This document shows positions 16,217 to 26,101 of a DNA stretch of 64,000 bases, in pieces (positions within the stretch are counted from its first letter, which is position 1; each line of letters starts with the position of its first letter). The notes beneath the pieces are model-generated. The model had not been told where the DNA came from and did not search any database. It worked only from the letters and a program-made list of their open reading frames with translations. This stretch comes from Clostridium sp. CAG:221 (GTDB lineage: Bacteria > Bacillota > Clostridia > Clostridiales > Clostridiaceae): assembly GCA_000435835.1 (NCBI GenBank), contig FR883366.1, positions 54,966 through 118,965 on the forward strand, given 5' to 3'. Position numbers and translations under genes: made by a program.

Positions 16217-18859
16217 ATGAAAGTTACAAATGCTCAAGAGTTAACAAAAAGAATTGAACAATTAAGAGAAGCTCAAAAACAATTTGCTACTTATACACAA
16301 GAACAAGTAGATGAAATTTTCAGACAAGCAGCTTTAGCAGCTAACCACAACAGAATCAAGCTTGCTAAAATGGCAGTTGAAGAAACTGGTATGGGTATAG
16401 TTGAAGATAAAGTTATAAAAAATAACTTTGCTGCTGAATATATATACAACCAATACAAGGACATGAAGACTTGCGGTGTTTTAGAAGAAGATAAAACAAG
16501 TGGAATCACAAAAGTTGCAGAACCAATCGGAGTTATTTCTGCAATAGTTCCAACAACAAACCCAACTTCTACAGCAATATTCAAATGTTTAATAGCTTTA
16601 AAAACTAGAAATGCAATAATCATTTCACCACACCCAAGAGCTAAAAACGCAACAATTGAAGCTGCTAAAATAGTTTTAGAAGCTGCAGTTAAAGCAGGAG
16701 CTCCAGAAGGAATAATCGGATGGATAGATGAACCATCAGTTGAATTATCTCAAAATGTTATGAGAGAATCAGATATAATACTTGCTACAGGTGGTCCAGC
16801 AATGGTTAAAGCTGCTTACTCATCAGGAAGACCAGCTTTAGGTGTTGGTGCAGGAAACACTCCAGCAATTATCGATGAAACAGCTCACATTAAAATGGCT
16901 GTTAACTCAATATTAATTTCTAAAACATTTGATAATGGTGTTATTTGTGCATCAGAACAATCAATCATCGTTTTAGATAAAGTTTATGATGAAGTTAAGA
17001 AAGAATTAGCTGAAAGAGGAGCTTACATCTTAAAAGGTGAAGAAATCAATAAAGTAAGAAGCATAATCTTAAATGAAAGAGGCGGATTAAACGCTGATAT
17101 GGTTGGTCAATCTGCTTATAAGATAGCTAAAATGGCAGGAGTAGATGTTCCAGAAACTGCTAAAGTTTTAGTTGGTGAAGTTACTTCAGTGGAATTAGAA
17201 GAACCATTCTCTCATGAAAAATTATCTCCAGTATTAGCAATGTACAAAGCTACATCATTTGAAGAAGCTTTAGATAAAGCTGATAGATTAATTGAATTAG
17301 GTGGTATGGGACATACATCAGTTCTTTACACTGATCAAGTTAAAAATAGAGATAGAGTTTTAACATTCGGAGAAAGAATGAAAACTGCTAGAACATTAAT
17401 CAACATGCCAGCAGCTCAAGGGGCAATTGGAGACTTATTCAACTTCAAATTAGCACCATCATTAACATTAGGATGTGGATCATGGGGTGGAAACTCAGTT
17501 TCAGAAAACGTTGGTCCAAAACACTTAATCAATGTTAAGAGCATAGCTGAAAGGAGAGAAAATATGCTTTGGTTTAGAGTTCCAGAAAAAACTTACTTCA
17601 AATACGGATGTTTACCAGTAGCTTTACAAGAATTAGCTGATATGGGTAAAAAGAAAGCATTCATCGTAACAGATAGAGTATTATTTGATATGGGATACAC
17701 TAACAAGATTACAGATGTTTTAGATGCAAACGGAATCCAATACAAAATATTCTCAGATGTTGAACCAGATCCAACTTTAAGATGTGCTAAAGCTGGTGCT
17801 GCTGAAATGGCTGCATTCAACCCAGACGTTATAATTTCACTTGGTGGTGGATCAGCAATGGATGCTGCTAAAATTATGTGGGTTATGTACGAACATCCAG
17901 AAGTTAACTTCCACGACTTAGCTATGACATTCATGGATATAAGAAAGAGAATATACAAATTCCCAACTATGGGTCAAAAAGCTATGATGGTTTCAATAGC
18001 AACTTCAGCTGGTACTGGATCAGAAGTTACTCCATTCGCAGTTATCACTGACGAACAAACAGGAGTTAAATATCCATTAGCTGACTATGAACTAACTCCA
18101 GATATGGCTATCGTTGATGCTGAATTAATGATGACTTCTCCAAAGGGATTAACAGCTTGCGCTGGTATAGACGTATTAGTTCACTCAATTGAAGCATACG
18201 TTTCAATAATGGCATCTGAATACACTAATGGTTTAGCTTTAGAAGCAATTAGATTAGTATTCAAATATTTACCAGATGCTTATAATGAAGGAACTACTAA
18301 CATTAAAGCAAGAGAAAAAATGGCTCACGCTTCATGCATGGCTGGTATGGCATTCTCTAATGCGTTCTTAGGAATTAACCACTCAATGGCTCATAAGCTA
18401 GGTGCATTCCACCACTTACCACACGGTATGGCAAACTCATTAGTAATGACTGAAGTTATAAGATTCAACTCAGCTGATGCTCCAGTTAAACAAGCAGCAT
18501 TTGCTCAATACAAATATCCAAATGCAGCATGGAGATATGCTAAGATAGCTGATCATTTAGGATTAGGTGGAAACACTATCGAAGAAAAAGTTGAATTATT
18601 AATCAAGGCTATAGAAGAATTACAAGCTAAAGTTAATATGCCAAAAACAATTAAAGAAGCTGGTGTAACTGAAGAGAAATTCTATGCTACATTAGATGAA
18701 ATGGTAGAACAAGCATTTGATGATCAATGTACAGGTGCTAACCCAAGATACCCATTAATGAGAGAATTAAAAGAAATGTACATCAATGCATATGATGTAA
18801 AAGCTGAAGCTCAAGCAGAAGCTGCTGCTACAAGCAAGAAAGCTAACAAAAAGAAATAA
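16217..18859 (+). CDS. adhE: Bifunctional acetaldehyde-CoA/alcohol dehydrogenase AdhE
   Basis: An 880-aa two-domain enzyme that reduces acetyl-CoA to acetaldehyde and then ethanol with NADH. The N-terminal aldehyde dehydrogenase domain carries the catalytic Cys in GVICASEQS (C244). The link region includes GCGSWGGNSVSENVGPKHL. The C-terminal iron-dependent alcohol dehydrogenase shows SLGGGSAMDAAK for NADH binding, and D/H metal ligands in DVLVHS and INHSMAHKLGAFHHLPHG. Length is normal for the family. Codon use is strongly biased (many AAC, TTC, GGT, CCA), unlike neighbouring genes, as expected for very high expression. Control by redox state is suggested by the Rex-like site. It is monocistronic with a strong terminator. 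Confidence 0.98.
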   Translation: MKVTNAQELTKRIEQLREAQKQFATYTQEQVDEIFRQAALAANHNRIKLAKMAVEETGMGIVEDKVIKNNFAAEYIYNQYKDMKTCGVLEEDKTSGITKVAEPIGVISAIVPTTNPTSTAIFKCLIALKTRNAIIISPHPRAKNATIEAAKIVLEAAVKAGAPEGIIGWIDEPSVELSQNVMRESDIILATGGPAMVKAAYSSGRPALGVGAGNTPAIIDETAHIKMAVNSILISKTFDNGVICASEQSIIVLDKVYDEVKKELAERGAYILKGEEINKVRSIILNERGGLNADMVGQSAYKIAKMAGVDVPETAKVLVGEVTSVELEEPFSHEKLSPVLAMYKATSFEEALDKADRLIELGGMGHTSVLYTDQVKNRDRVLTFGERMKTARTLINMPAAQGAIGDLFNFKLAPSLTLGCGSWGGNSVSENVGPKHLINVKSIAERRENMLWFRVPEKTYFKYGCLPVALQELADMGKKKAFIVTDRVLFDMGYTNKITDVLDANGIQYKIFSDVEPDPTLRCAKAGAAEMAAFNPDVIISLGGGSAMDAAKIMWVMYEHPEVNFHDLAMTFMDIRKRIYKFPTMGQKAMMVSIATSAGTGSEVTPFAVITDEQTGVKYPLADYELTPDMAIVDAELMMTSPKGLTACAGIDVLVHSIEAYVSIMASEYTNGLALEAIRLVFKYLPDAYNEGTTNIKAREKMAHASCMAGMAFSNAFLGINHSMAHKLGAFHHLPHGMANSLVMTEVIRFNSADAPVKQAAFAQYKYPNAAWRYAKIADHLGLGGNTIEEKVELLIKAIEELQAKVNMPKTIKEAGVTEEKFYATLDEMVEQAFDDQCTGANPRYPLMRELKEMYINAYDVKAEAQAEAAATSKKANKKK

Positions 18860-18924
18860 TCAAGAAAATAATTAACAAACTATAAATCAACTCTATAATG
18901 TTTATAAATTAATGCTTTGTGAAG

Positions 18925-18964
18925 TATCCCTAAATAACGAAAGTTATTTAGGGATATTTTTTTA
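18925..18964 (+). terminator. Strong terminator of adhE
   Basis: TATCCCTAAATAAC, a GAAA tetraloop and GTTATTTAGGGATA form a perfect stem followed by T8. Confidence 0.95.
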
Positions 18965-19033
18965 TTTAAGGATATCATAATTGATTTCTAAATTACATAA
19001 TATTGAATATCAAACTTTTTTAGGAGAATTATT

Positions 19034-19531
19034 GTGAAGAAGCTAAGTATAGTTATTATGTTAATTTTTTTTATGTTTTTATCAGGTTGCTCAGGTTATG
19101 TGAGTAATTCTGATAAAAAAGATATCAAGGAAACTGTAGATAAGGTACTTTCCTATGACATAACATATGATGATAATCTTAGTAATTATATTAATGAGGA
19201 AAACTTTTATACTAGCAATTATCGTTTTTTCTATACTTTATTTTTGGGAGATTTAAGTACTTTTGAATATAACAGTGAAATTAAATCTGTTAAAAAATAT
19301 GGTAAAGAGTATATTGCATGTTTTCTATTGAATTTAAAGGCTGAAGGTCAGTTGATTTATGAGGATCAAGAGGATGAAGAAAATGATGAAGGACACAGAG
19401 CCAGTGCAGAAGGAATAGATGTTCCTATTAAAGTTGTGCTAAAGAAGACTGATAAGGGATTTTATATTAAATCAGTAACAGAGTATGATACTTTAGATAT
19501 AGCAAAAGAAGAAAGTGATGGATTTAAATAA
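19034..19531 (+). CDS. Putative lipoprotein, unknown function
   Basis: A 165-aa protein starting at GTG with AGGAG upstream. The signal peptide ends in lipobox LSGC near residue 19. The mature part has a Lys/Asp-rich helix, then a strand-rich region and an acidic insert (EDQEDEENDEGHR). I do not recognise a family. It lies alone between adhE and the surface-protein pair. Confidence 0.75.
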   Translation: MKKLSIVIMLIFFMFLSGCSGYVSNSDKKDIKETVDKVLSYDITYDDNLSNYINEENFYTSNYRFFYTLFLGDLSTFEYNSEIKSVKKYGKEYIACFLLNLKAEGQLIYEDQEDEENDEGHRASAEGIDVPIKVVLKKTDKGFYIKSVTEYDTLDIAKEESDGFK

Positions 19532-19805
19532 AGAAAAATATACTGGTGATTAGTGGTAAGTATAAAAATGGAAAATTGCTTAAAAGCCTATTATATAAGG
19601 AAAGTTGCTTAAGAATATTATGGAAATAAATCTTTATATATAAACTAATAGTACATTATGGTCATTGTTCCTTTTATTATTTCAGCAATAACTAAAAAAA
19701 TATGTTATAACTATACACAGGCAGAGTTAGTAGAAGTAAAAAGTACTTTAACTAATAAAATATTGGACAAGCTATTGTTCGAAAAAATAAAAAGGAGTGG
19801 TACCA

Positions 19806-20795
19806 ATGAAAAAAAGACTAATTGCCATAATGTTATCAACATCATTAATAGGAGGAATAGCAGCTACTATAGGAAGCCAAACCACAGAAGCAGCCACATT
19901 AAAAGCAAAAAGTGGATGTATTACATCTATAATAAAGGATAATGTAAAAGATTCAGAAGTATTGAATTTAAGTAGTGATTGTGGAGTATATCAAAGAAGA
20001 GTTATATTCAAAAAATATTTTGGATGTATAAATGGACAAACTATAAATATATATAAACCTATTTGTAATGGAGGAATTATAATAGGGAATGGAAGCAATT
20101 CTAATAATGAAAATGATTCTAATATAGGAAATGACAATAATAACAATACAGAGAATAAAGATGAAATAAATAATAATAACAATAATAATGCTTCAAATGG
20201 AGATATAAGTACAATAGTACCTCCTACGCAAACTGAAAAACCATCAACAGATAAAGATACATCAATTGATGAAAAACCATCAATTGAACAAAAACCAAAT
20301 ATAGAACAAAAACCTTCAGTAGATGAAAAGCCATCAGAAGAAATAAAACCATCACCGGAAAATAATAGCAACTTAGGTGAAGTAAATGATCAATTTATGA
20401 CACAAGTTGAAAATTTAATATATGAAAAAGTAAATGAAGAAAGAACTAAGGCTGGTTTAGAAACTTTATCATATAATACTACAATGGAAAAGTATGCAAG
20501 AATTAAATCACAGGATATGGGTGATAATAATTATTTCAGCCATGAGGATTTAAGTGGTAATTTAATAACAACGCAAATGAAAAATGATGGAGTTACATAT
20601 AGAGCTTGGGGAGAAAATATAGCTTATATAGGTGGAGTATCTGATGCTAATGCATTAGCAGAGCAATTTATGACAAATTGGATGAATTCACAGGGGCATA
20701 GAGAAAATATATTATCATCTAAATTTTCAAGTATAGGTGTTGGTGTATATAAAATTGGAAATAAAGTATATGCAACACAAGAGTTTTATAAATAA
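19806..20795 (+). CDS. Secreted CAP/SCP-domain protein (YkwD-like)
   Basis: A 329-aa secreted protein. AAAGGAG at 19790-19796 selects the ATG at 19806, giving a classical signal peptide ending near TTEAAT. A Cys-containing N-terminal region is followed by a poly-Asn stretch and imperfect 7-residue repeats (EKPSIDE, EQKPNIE, EKPSEE), a likely wall-spanning linker. Residues about 196-329 form a CAP domain: NEERTKAGLETLSYNTTMEK, NNYFSHED, AWGENIAY, and GHRENILSSKF. Bacterial CAP proteins of this kind are common in spore-formers; the activity is not established. It precedes an LPXTG protein on the same strand. Confidence 0.9.
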   Translation: MKKRLIAIMLSTSLIGGIAATIGSQTTEAATLKAKSGCITSIIKDNVKDSEVLNLSSDCGVYQRRVIFKKYFGCINGQTINIYKPICNGGIIIGNGSNSNNENDSNIGNDNNNNTENKDEINNNNNNNASNGDISTIVPPTQTEKPSTDKDTSIDEKPSIEQKPNIEQKPSVDEKPSEEIKPSPENNSNLGEVNDQFMTQVENLIYEKVNEERTKAGLETLSYNTTMEKYARIKSQDMGDNNYFSHEDLSGNLITTQMKNDGVTYRAWGENIAYIGGVSDANALAEQFMTNWMNSQGHRENILSSKFSSIGVGVYKIGNKVYATQEFYK

Positions 20796-20889
20796 GTAAA
20801 ATTAAAAAATATGTATTAAGTTTAATTTTTAAATTACGACAGTTATAAAAATGGGGTAATTTTATTACTGTAAATAGGAGTGAAGAGGT

Positions 20890-22356
20890 TTGAATAAGAA
20901 TAAAAAAATTAATAAAGAAAAAACTTTAGCTTTAGTTTTGGCTGGAGGATTAGTTACATCAACTTTAAATGTAGTAAATACTTCAGCAGATATGATACAA
21001 GATGTTAATTTAGTAGAATCTGTGAGTACATCTAATGAATCAGTTATACCAAATCAAACATTAAATTTTGATAAAAGTAAGCCATCAGACATAACTATAA
21101 CTGGAGTTAAATTTAATAGCAAAAATTTAAATTCAATATCTATTACTGATGAAAATGGAAAACCACAAAATATTGAATTAAGTAATGTTAAAAAAGATGA
21201 AAGTAATGGAACAATAACAATACCTTCAAATGTTATATCAAATTTAAATTTAACTGTAGGTGTACATGCTATTTCTGTACATTTTTCAGATGGTTCAGCT
21301 ACTATTGGAGCGGTATCGGTGAATGTAATTGATAGTAATTCAGCAGTGAACCCTCCAAAAGATGATAATACGATAGTTGTACCACCAGTTACACCGCCAT
21401 CAGATGATAAAAATGATAAAGAAGATACTATCACAAAAAAACCAACAATAGAGTATCAAAAATTAACTTTTGATATGAACAATAAACAAGACTTAGTAGT
21501 AAGTAATGTTAATTTTGATAATACTAAATTAGAGTACATATATATTAATGGAAAAGAAATATCAGCAACAGAGCTGAAAATTGAAAATGATAAAATAATA
21601 ATACCATCAAATGTTATATCTAATGTAATTAGTGTAGAAGGAAATTATACTATTTCATTTAAATTTTCTGAAGGAAGTTCATTAATAAATGCAGTAGACA
21701 TTGAAGTTAAAGATAAAAATGTTATAGTACCACCAGTTACACCGCCATCAGGTGATACTGTAACGCCACCATCAGATGATACGGTAACACCACCAAGTAT
21801 TGATAAAGAAAATACAATTGTTATTGATAAAAATAATCTTAAGAGTATAGAAATTCCTAATTTTATTCCTAGTGGAAGCAATGTAAAGTTTGTTACTATT
21901 AATGGTAAGAAATTACCTGTAAAATATATGAATATAAGAACTGCTTCTAATGAGGAAATAACTCCTGCAGTTTATGTTTATGGAGATAAATTAGTTATTC
22001 CTGTTGAAGTTTTAAAGTATGTTGGTATTGATGTTGATAAATATGATATTGAAGCTACTTTAGAAGATGGAACAACAGTTTCTAAATCAATACAATTAGA
22101 AGTGATAAATTCATCGAATAAAGAAGATGATAAAATCACTGAAAAGCCATCAGATAATAATCAAATAACAAATAAACCATCAAATAAACCATCAAACAAT
22201 GAGATAGCAAATGGTAATGCTAATAAAAATGATTCTATAAAACTAGAGAATAGTTCAAATAACAAACTACCTAACACTGGTGCAGCAGTAAGCAGTGGAT
22301 TAATTGGTTCATTATCAACTTTAATTGGTGCTGTGTTATTAAGAAAGAAAAAATAA
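20890..22356 (+). CDS. LPXTG cell-wall-anchored surface protein with three repeated domains
   Basis: A 488-aa surface protein with a TTG start and AGGAG upstream. It has a signal peptide, then two similar modules of about 85 residues (ITIPSNVISNLNLTVG and IIIPSNVISNVISVEG are matching segments) and a third, more distant one ending before residue 420. The modules are separated by Pro/Asp/Thr linkers (VPPVTPPSDD type, repeated). The C-terminus has LPNTG at 460-464, a hydrophobic helix and a KKK tail, the standard sortase sorting signal. No sortase gene is in the window. Likely a cell-wall adhesin or stalk, by inference from architecture. Confidence 0.9.
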   Translation: MNKNKKINKEKTLALVLAGGLVTSTLNVVNTSADMIQDVNLVESVSTSNESVIPNQTLNFDKSKPSDITITGVKFNSKNLNSISITDENGKPQNIELSNVKKDESNGTITIPSNVISNLNLTVGVHAISVHFSDGSATIGAVSVNVIDSNSAVNPPKDDNTIVVPPVTPPSDDKNDKEDTITKKPTIEYQKLTFDMNNKQDLVVSNVNFDNTKLEYIYINGKEISATELKIENDKIIIPSNVISNVISVEGNYTISFKFSEGSSLINAVDIEVKDKNVIVPPVTPPSGDTVTPPSDDTVTPPSIDKENTIVIDKNNLKSIEIPNFIPSGSNVKFVTINGKKLPVKYMNIRTASNEEITPAVYVYGDKLVIPVEVLKYVGIDVDKYDIEATLEDGTTVSKSIQLEVINSSNKEDDKITEKPSDNNQITNKPSNKPSNNEIANGNANKNDSIKLENSSNNKLPNTGAAVSSGLIGSLSTLIGAVLLRKKK

Positions 22357-22422
22357 TTGAATATAGTTATAATTTTATAATGTTAAAAGGGCTATATTGA
22401 AAGAAATTTTGTACTAGTCAAC

Positions 22423-22458
22423 AAAAAAGGGGAATTCAAATTAGAATTCCCCTTTTTT
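22423..22458. terminator. Bidirectional terminator
   Basis: AAAAAAGGGGAATTC and GAATTCCCCTTTTTT form a perfect stem between the convergent LPXTG and membrane-protein genes. Confidence 0.92.
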
Positions 22459-22472
22459 GAAGTTTAAATAAA

Positions 22473-22778
22473 CTAGATGGTGTTTTGAAAGATACCTTCT
22501 ATGATACCAGTAACACAACCAAGAATAGAACCAGCTTGAAAAGGTGATAAATATATATAATTTTCAAGTAAACTAAATAAAACTACCGATATAAGGAGTA
22601 TTATGCTGTGTAACATAATTTTAGAGTTTATAGGTCTTTTAGAAATTAATAATTTTTTTTCTTTAAGAAAGAATTTGCTGTATAGATGTAATTTTAATTT
22701 GTTGATAAAAATAAAAAAAATAAAAAAGAATACAATAAAACTTAAGAGAATTTTACAAAGAGAAATAAAAATAGTCAA
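22473..22778 (-). CDS. Small membrane protein, unknown function
   Basis: A 101-aa protein with a TTG start and AAGGTGA seven bases upstream. Two strongly hydrophobic segments (about residues 4-27 and 53-73) flank a basic loop with several Lys/Arg, and the C-terminus SPFQAGSILGCVTGIIEGIF is amphipathic. No family is recognised. It is convergent with the LPXTG gene and divergent from rarA. Confidence 0.6.
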   Translation of the reverse strand: MTIFISLCKILLSFIVFFFIFFIFINKLKLHLYSKFFLKEKKLLISKRPINSKIMLHSIILLISVVLFSLLENYIYLSPFQAGSILGCVTGIIEGIFQNTI

Positions 22779-22886
22779 TAAATCACCTTAAAAATTGTTG
22801 TCATTATAATATATTAAATAAAATGGAAATGTGTTTAATTTTTATGGTAATATATATAAATAGATACATAAAGGCGAGGTGAAAAT

Positions 22887-24155
22887 ATGAAGCCATTAGC
22901 AGATTTAGTGAGGCCTACAGAATTAGATGAGGTATGTGGTCAAGAACATATATTAGGAAAAAATAAAATACTAGATAGAATTATAAAAAGTGGACATATC
23001 TCTAATATGATTTTTTATGGACCTCCTGGAACTGGAAAGACAACAGTTGCTAATATAATAGCTAGAAAAGCTGGTAAGAGATTTTATAAATTAAATGCAA
23101 CCAATGCATCTTTGAAAGATATACAAGATATAACCAAGGAATTAGATACTTTTTTAGGGATGAATGGTGTTGTCTTATATTTAGATGAGATACAAAATTT
23201 TAATAAAAAGCAGCAACAATCGTTGTTAGAATATATTGAAGATGGAAGGATTACTCTTATAGCGTCAACTACAGAAAATCCTTATTTTTATATATTTAAA
23301 GCCATCTTAAGTAGATCTACTATTTTTGAGTTTAAACCTGTAGGGGAAGAAGATATAAAGAAAGCTTTAGATAGAGCCATTAATTTAAGAAGTAAGGAGT
23401 TTAATGAGATTTCTATTAAAGTTACCAAAGAAGCTATAGAATATTTGGCTGCTTACTGTAATGGTGATGTAAGAAAGGCTCTTAATGGATTAGAGGTAGC
23501 TTTAAATTCCACTAAACCTAATGATGATAAAGAGATAGTAATTGATTTAGAAGTTGTTAAAGATTCAACTCAAAGCAAGGTAATAGCTTTTGATATGGAT
23601 GGAGATGCACATTATGATATATTAAGTGCATTTCAAAAATCCATTAGAGGTAGTGATGCTGATGCAGCAATTCATTATTTAGCTAGACTTATAAAAGGGG
23701 GAGATTTGATATCTATATGCAGAAGGCTACAGGTTATTGCGGCAGAAGATATAGGACTTGCTTACCCGCAAGCAGCTTTGATTGTAAAGTCCTTAGTTGA
23801 TTCAGCTAGGGAACTAGGTTTTCCAGAAGCTAGAATTCCACTAGCAGAAGCTACAATACTACTAGCAACTAGTCCAAAATCAAATTCTTCATATGTTGCT
23901 ATAAACAGAGCCTTAGAGGATTTAGAAAATATGACTATAGATGATATTCCAATGCATTTAAAAGATGCACATTATGAAGGGGCTAGCAAAATGGGAAGAG
24001 GAATAGAATATAAGTATCCTCATGCATATGAAAATCACTATGTAAAACAGCAATATCTACCGGATAATATTAAGAATAAAGTGTATTATGAATATGGTGA
24101 TAATAAGATGGAAAAAACTACGAAAGAATACTGGAACAGGGTTAAAGGTAAATAA
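22887..24155 (+). CDS. rarA: Replication-associated recombination protein RarA (MgsA)
   Basis: A 422-aa AAA+ ATPase acting at stalled replication forks. It begins MKPLADLVRPTELDEVCGQE, with Walker A GPPGTGKTT near residue 51, Walker B LYLDEIQNFN, sensor 1 in STTENP, and the C-terminal MgsA tetramer region AAEDIGLAYPQA. Length and order match the clamp-loader-related RarA/WRNIP1 family. It is monocistronic with a terminator. Confidence 0.93.
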   Translation: MKPLADLVRPTELDEVCGQEHILGKNKILDRIIKSGHISNMIFYGPPGTGKTTVANIIARKAGKRFYKLNATNASLKDIQDITKELDTFLGMNGVVLYLDEIQNFNKKQQQSLLEYIEDGRITLIASTTENPYFYIFKAILSRSTIFEFKPVGEEDIKKALDRAINLRSKEFNEISIKVTKEAIEYLAAYCNGDVRKALNGLEVALNSTKPNDDKEIVIDLEVVKDSTQSKVIAFDMDGDAHYDILSAFQKSIRGSDADAAIHYLARLIKGGDLISICRRLQVIAAEDIGLAYPQAALIVKSLVDSARELGFPEARIPLAEATILLATSPKSNSSYVAINRALEDLENMTIDDIPMHLKDAHYEGASKMGRGIEYKYPHAYENHYVKQQYLPDNIKNKVYYEYGDNKMEKTTKEYWNRVKGK

Positions 24156-24159
24156 TATT

Positions 24160-24191
24160 AAGATGAAGTGCGTTAAGCTTCATCTTTTTTT
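24160..24191 (+). terminator. Hairpin terminator of rarA
   Basis: AGATGAAG and CTTCATCT form a stem followed by T7. Confidence 0.85.
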
Positions 24192-24319
24192 ATGCAAAAT
24201 ATAGACAATTTTTATAAGTAAATTCTTTTATAAAGAATATTGTTAGCTTTGAAAGAAAAGAATAGATTTATAAATACTATAAATTTAAAGTATTATGAAA
24301 TGAAAGTGAGAAACAAAAG

Positions 24320-25498
24320 ATGATTCTAAAGGAAAAAAATATAAAGCTACTAATTATAGTTCAAAGCCTTAATTTTTTGATATTAAATATGGGCAATGTA
24401 TTTATAAGTATTTTCTTAATAAATACTTCAAATGATGTCATGGGAGCATTATTATATAATTTATTTATAGCAATAATGATTTTAGCAGGTTTTTTTATAA
24501 TTGGACCTTTAGGTGAAAAGTATAAGAAAAGTGGTATCATATTTAGTAATATTTTAAATTGTATATTATATATTTTAATTTTGTTCTTAGGTGAAAAATC
24601 TAGTGGTTTGGTATGGATATTAGGTAGTATTTCGGGACTTGCACAAGGATTTTATTGGTTATCAAATAATATACTGACCATAGATTTAATTGATAATGAT
24701 AATAGAAAAAGCTATAACAGTATTGTAGGTGTAATAAATTCAATACTAGGTATGGTAGGCCCTATTATTTCAGCTACCATAATATCAATGTTTGTTGGAA
24801 TAAAGGGATATTTGGTTTTATTTGCAGCAATACTTACAATAATGGTATCTGCCATGGTGTTAACATTTTTTATAAAAGATCCACCATCAGGCAGGGAAAA
24901 ATTTTCTATAAAAAAGACTTATATGAATCTTGATTTAAGAAAATTTAATATAATTATGAAGATAACTTGGAAGTCTCTTTTTAGAGATGGTGCTGTGGCA
25001 TTTTTAATTAATATACTTATATATGATGTAACAAGATCAGAAATGTTATTAGGTTGGTTTACTGCAGTGATGACTTTAATAACTGTAATAACTTATTGGA
25101 TAGCTGGAAAGGTGAAAAGCAGGGTGGAGAAGATATATGTCATAAGTGTATATATACAAATAGCTTCAGTATTGATTCTTACTATGTATTTTAAAAATAT
25201 ATATTTTATCATATTGTATTTGATTTTGTATGGCGTAGCCTGCCCACTAAATGCATTATCTTATGGAGTGATGGTTCAAAACTCCATAGCAGAGGCTGAT
25301 CTAGAAGGTGAATATAGGTGTGAATTAAGTTGTATTAAAGAAGTTTGGATAGGTGTAGGAAGAATATCAGCAATAGCAATTATTGTTGCTTTATATTATT
25401 TTGTTAGTGATTTTTCACTTTTATGGATATTTGGTGTGCTATCTTCAGTAACAAGTTGGATGTCTATAAAGGATGCAAAGAGATTAATGGAACATTGA
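24320..25498 (+). CDS. Major facilitator superfamily transporter
   Basis: A 392-aa protein with about 11-12 hydrophobic segments and the loop motif GPLGEKYKKSG after helix 2, equivalent to the MFS GxxxD/ExxGRR signature. SGLAQGFYWLSNNI in helix 4 recalls the YqgE/YkuC-type group often found in Firmicutes. The ribosome binding site is weak (GAAAGTGAG). Substrate unknown. It stands alone upstream of the iscR promoter. Confidence 0.8.
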   Translation: MILKEKNIKLLIIVQSLNFLILNMGNVFISIFLINTSNDVMGALLYNLFIAIMILAGFFIIGPLGEKYKKSGIIFSNILNCILYILILFLGEKSSGLVWILGSISGLAQGFYWLSNNILTIDLIDNDNRKSYNSIVGVINSILGMVGPIISATIISMFVGIKGYLVLFAAILTIMVSAMVLTFFIKDPPSGREKFSIKKTYMNLDLRKFNIIMKITWKSLFRDGAVAFLINILIYDVTRSEMLLGWFTAVMTLITVITYWIAGKVKSRVEKIYVISVYIQIASVLILTMYFKNIYFIILYLILYGVACPLNALSYGVMVQNSIAEADLEGEYRCELSCIKEVWIGVGRISAIAIIVALYYFVSDFSLLWIFGVLSSVTSWMSIKDAKRLMEH

Positions 25499-25565
25499 CA
25501 ACTGTGATGAAATCAGGTTTTTGTTTGATTTGAAAATTGCTGTCGATTTTTTTTTTATATCTTTG

Positions 25566-25594
25566 TTGACAAAAGCCGAGTATTTTGCTAAGAT
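25566..25594 (+). promoter_or_regulatory. iscR operon promoter overlapping an IscR-like palindrome
   Basis: TTGACA and TAAGAT are 17 bases apart. The spacer contains CCGAGTA TTT TGCTAAG (25576-25592), an imperfect inverted repeat like the CC-AG-A half-sites proposed for Firmicute IscR. Binding here would cover the promoter, consistent with autoregulation. Confidence 0.65.
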
Positions 25595-25648
25595 ATAAAC
25601 ATCAAGTAAAACATAGTAAAACAGTCAGAAATAAAAAGGGGTGAAGAA

Positions 25649-26101
25649 ATGAAACTTTCAACAAAAGGAAGATATGGAGTAAAGGCAATGGTGGATTTAG
25701 CAATTCACTATGGAGATGCACCCGTTTCTATTAAGACAATATCTAATAGACAAAGTATATCAGAGTATTATTTGGAACAATTATTTTCACCTTTAAGAAA
25801 AGCTAAACTTATTACTAGTATTAGAGGAGCTCAAGGTGGATATGTTTTAGCCAAAGAACCAAAGGAAATAAAAATCTCTGAAATTATGAATATTTTAGAA
25901 GGTCCTGTGGAAGTTGCAGATTGCATTGATAAGGCATCATGTGATAACATAGATTGTTGTGCCACAAGACTGTTATGGACAAAAATTAAGAACAGTATAG
26001 ATGAAGTCATGGAATCAATAACTTTACAAGATATAGTAGATGACTATAATGAAATGAAATATAAAAATTCACTTTTAGAATTAAAGAGGAGAGAAGAATA
26101 A
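25649..26101 (+). CDS. iscR: Rrf2-family iron-sulfur regulator IscR
   Basis: A 150-aa winged-helix regulator starting MKLSTKGRYGVKAMVDLA, typical of Rrf2 proteins. The Fe-S ligand Cys residues are C92, C98 and C103/C104 (spacing close to E. coli IscR). It senses cluster status and represses the cluster-assembly operon when loaded. The stop overlaps the iscS start by one base (TAATG), and the operon continues with iscU and mnmA. Confidence 0.93.
   Translation: MKLSTKGRYGVKAMVDLAIHYGDAPVSIKTISNRQSISEYYLEQLFSPLRKAKLITSIRGAQGGYVLAKEPKEIKISEIMNILEGPVEVADCIDKASCDNIDCCATRLLWTKIKNSIDEVMESITLQDIVDDYNEMKYKNSLLELKRREE

Noticed and set aside
19658..19942. 94-codon plus-strand frame overlapping the CAP-protein start
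   Set aside because: It overlaps the signal peptide of a clear secreted protein in another frame and has no ribosome site.
20230..20360. Short repeats (EKPS type) as a possible CRISPR or VNTR array
   Set aside because: They are degenerate codon-level repeats inside the CAP-protein linker.
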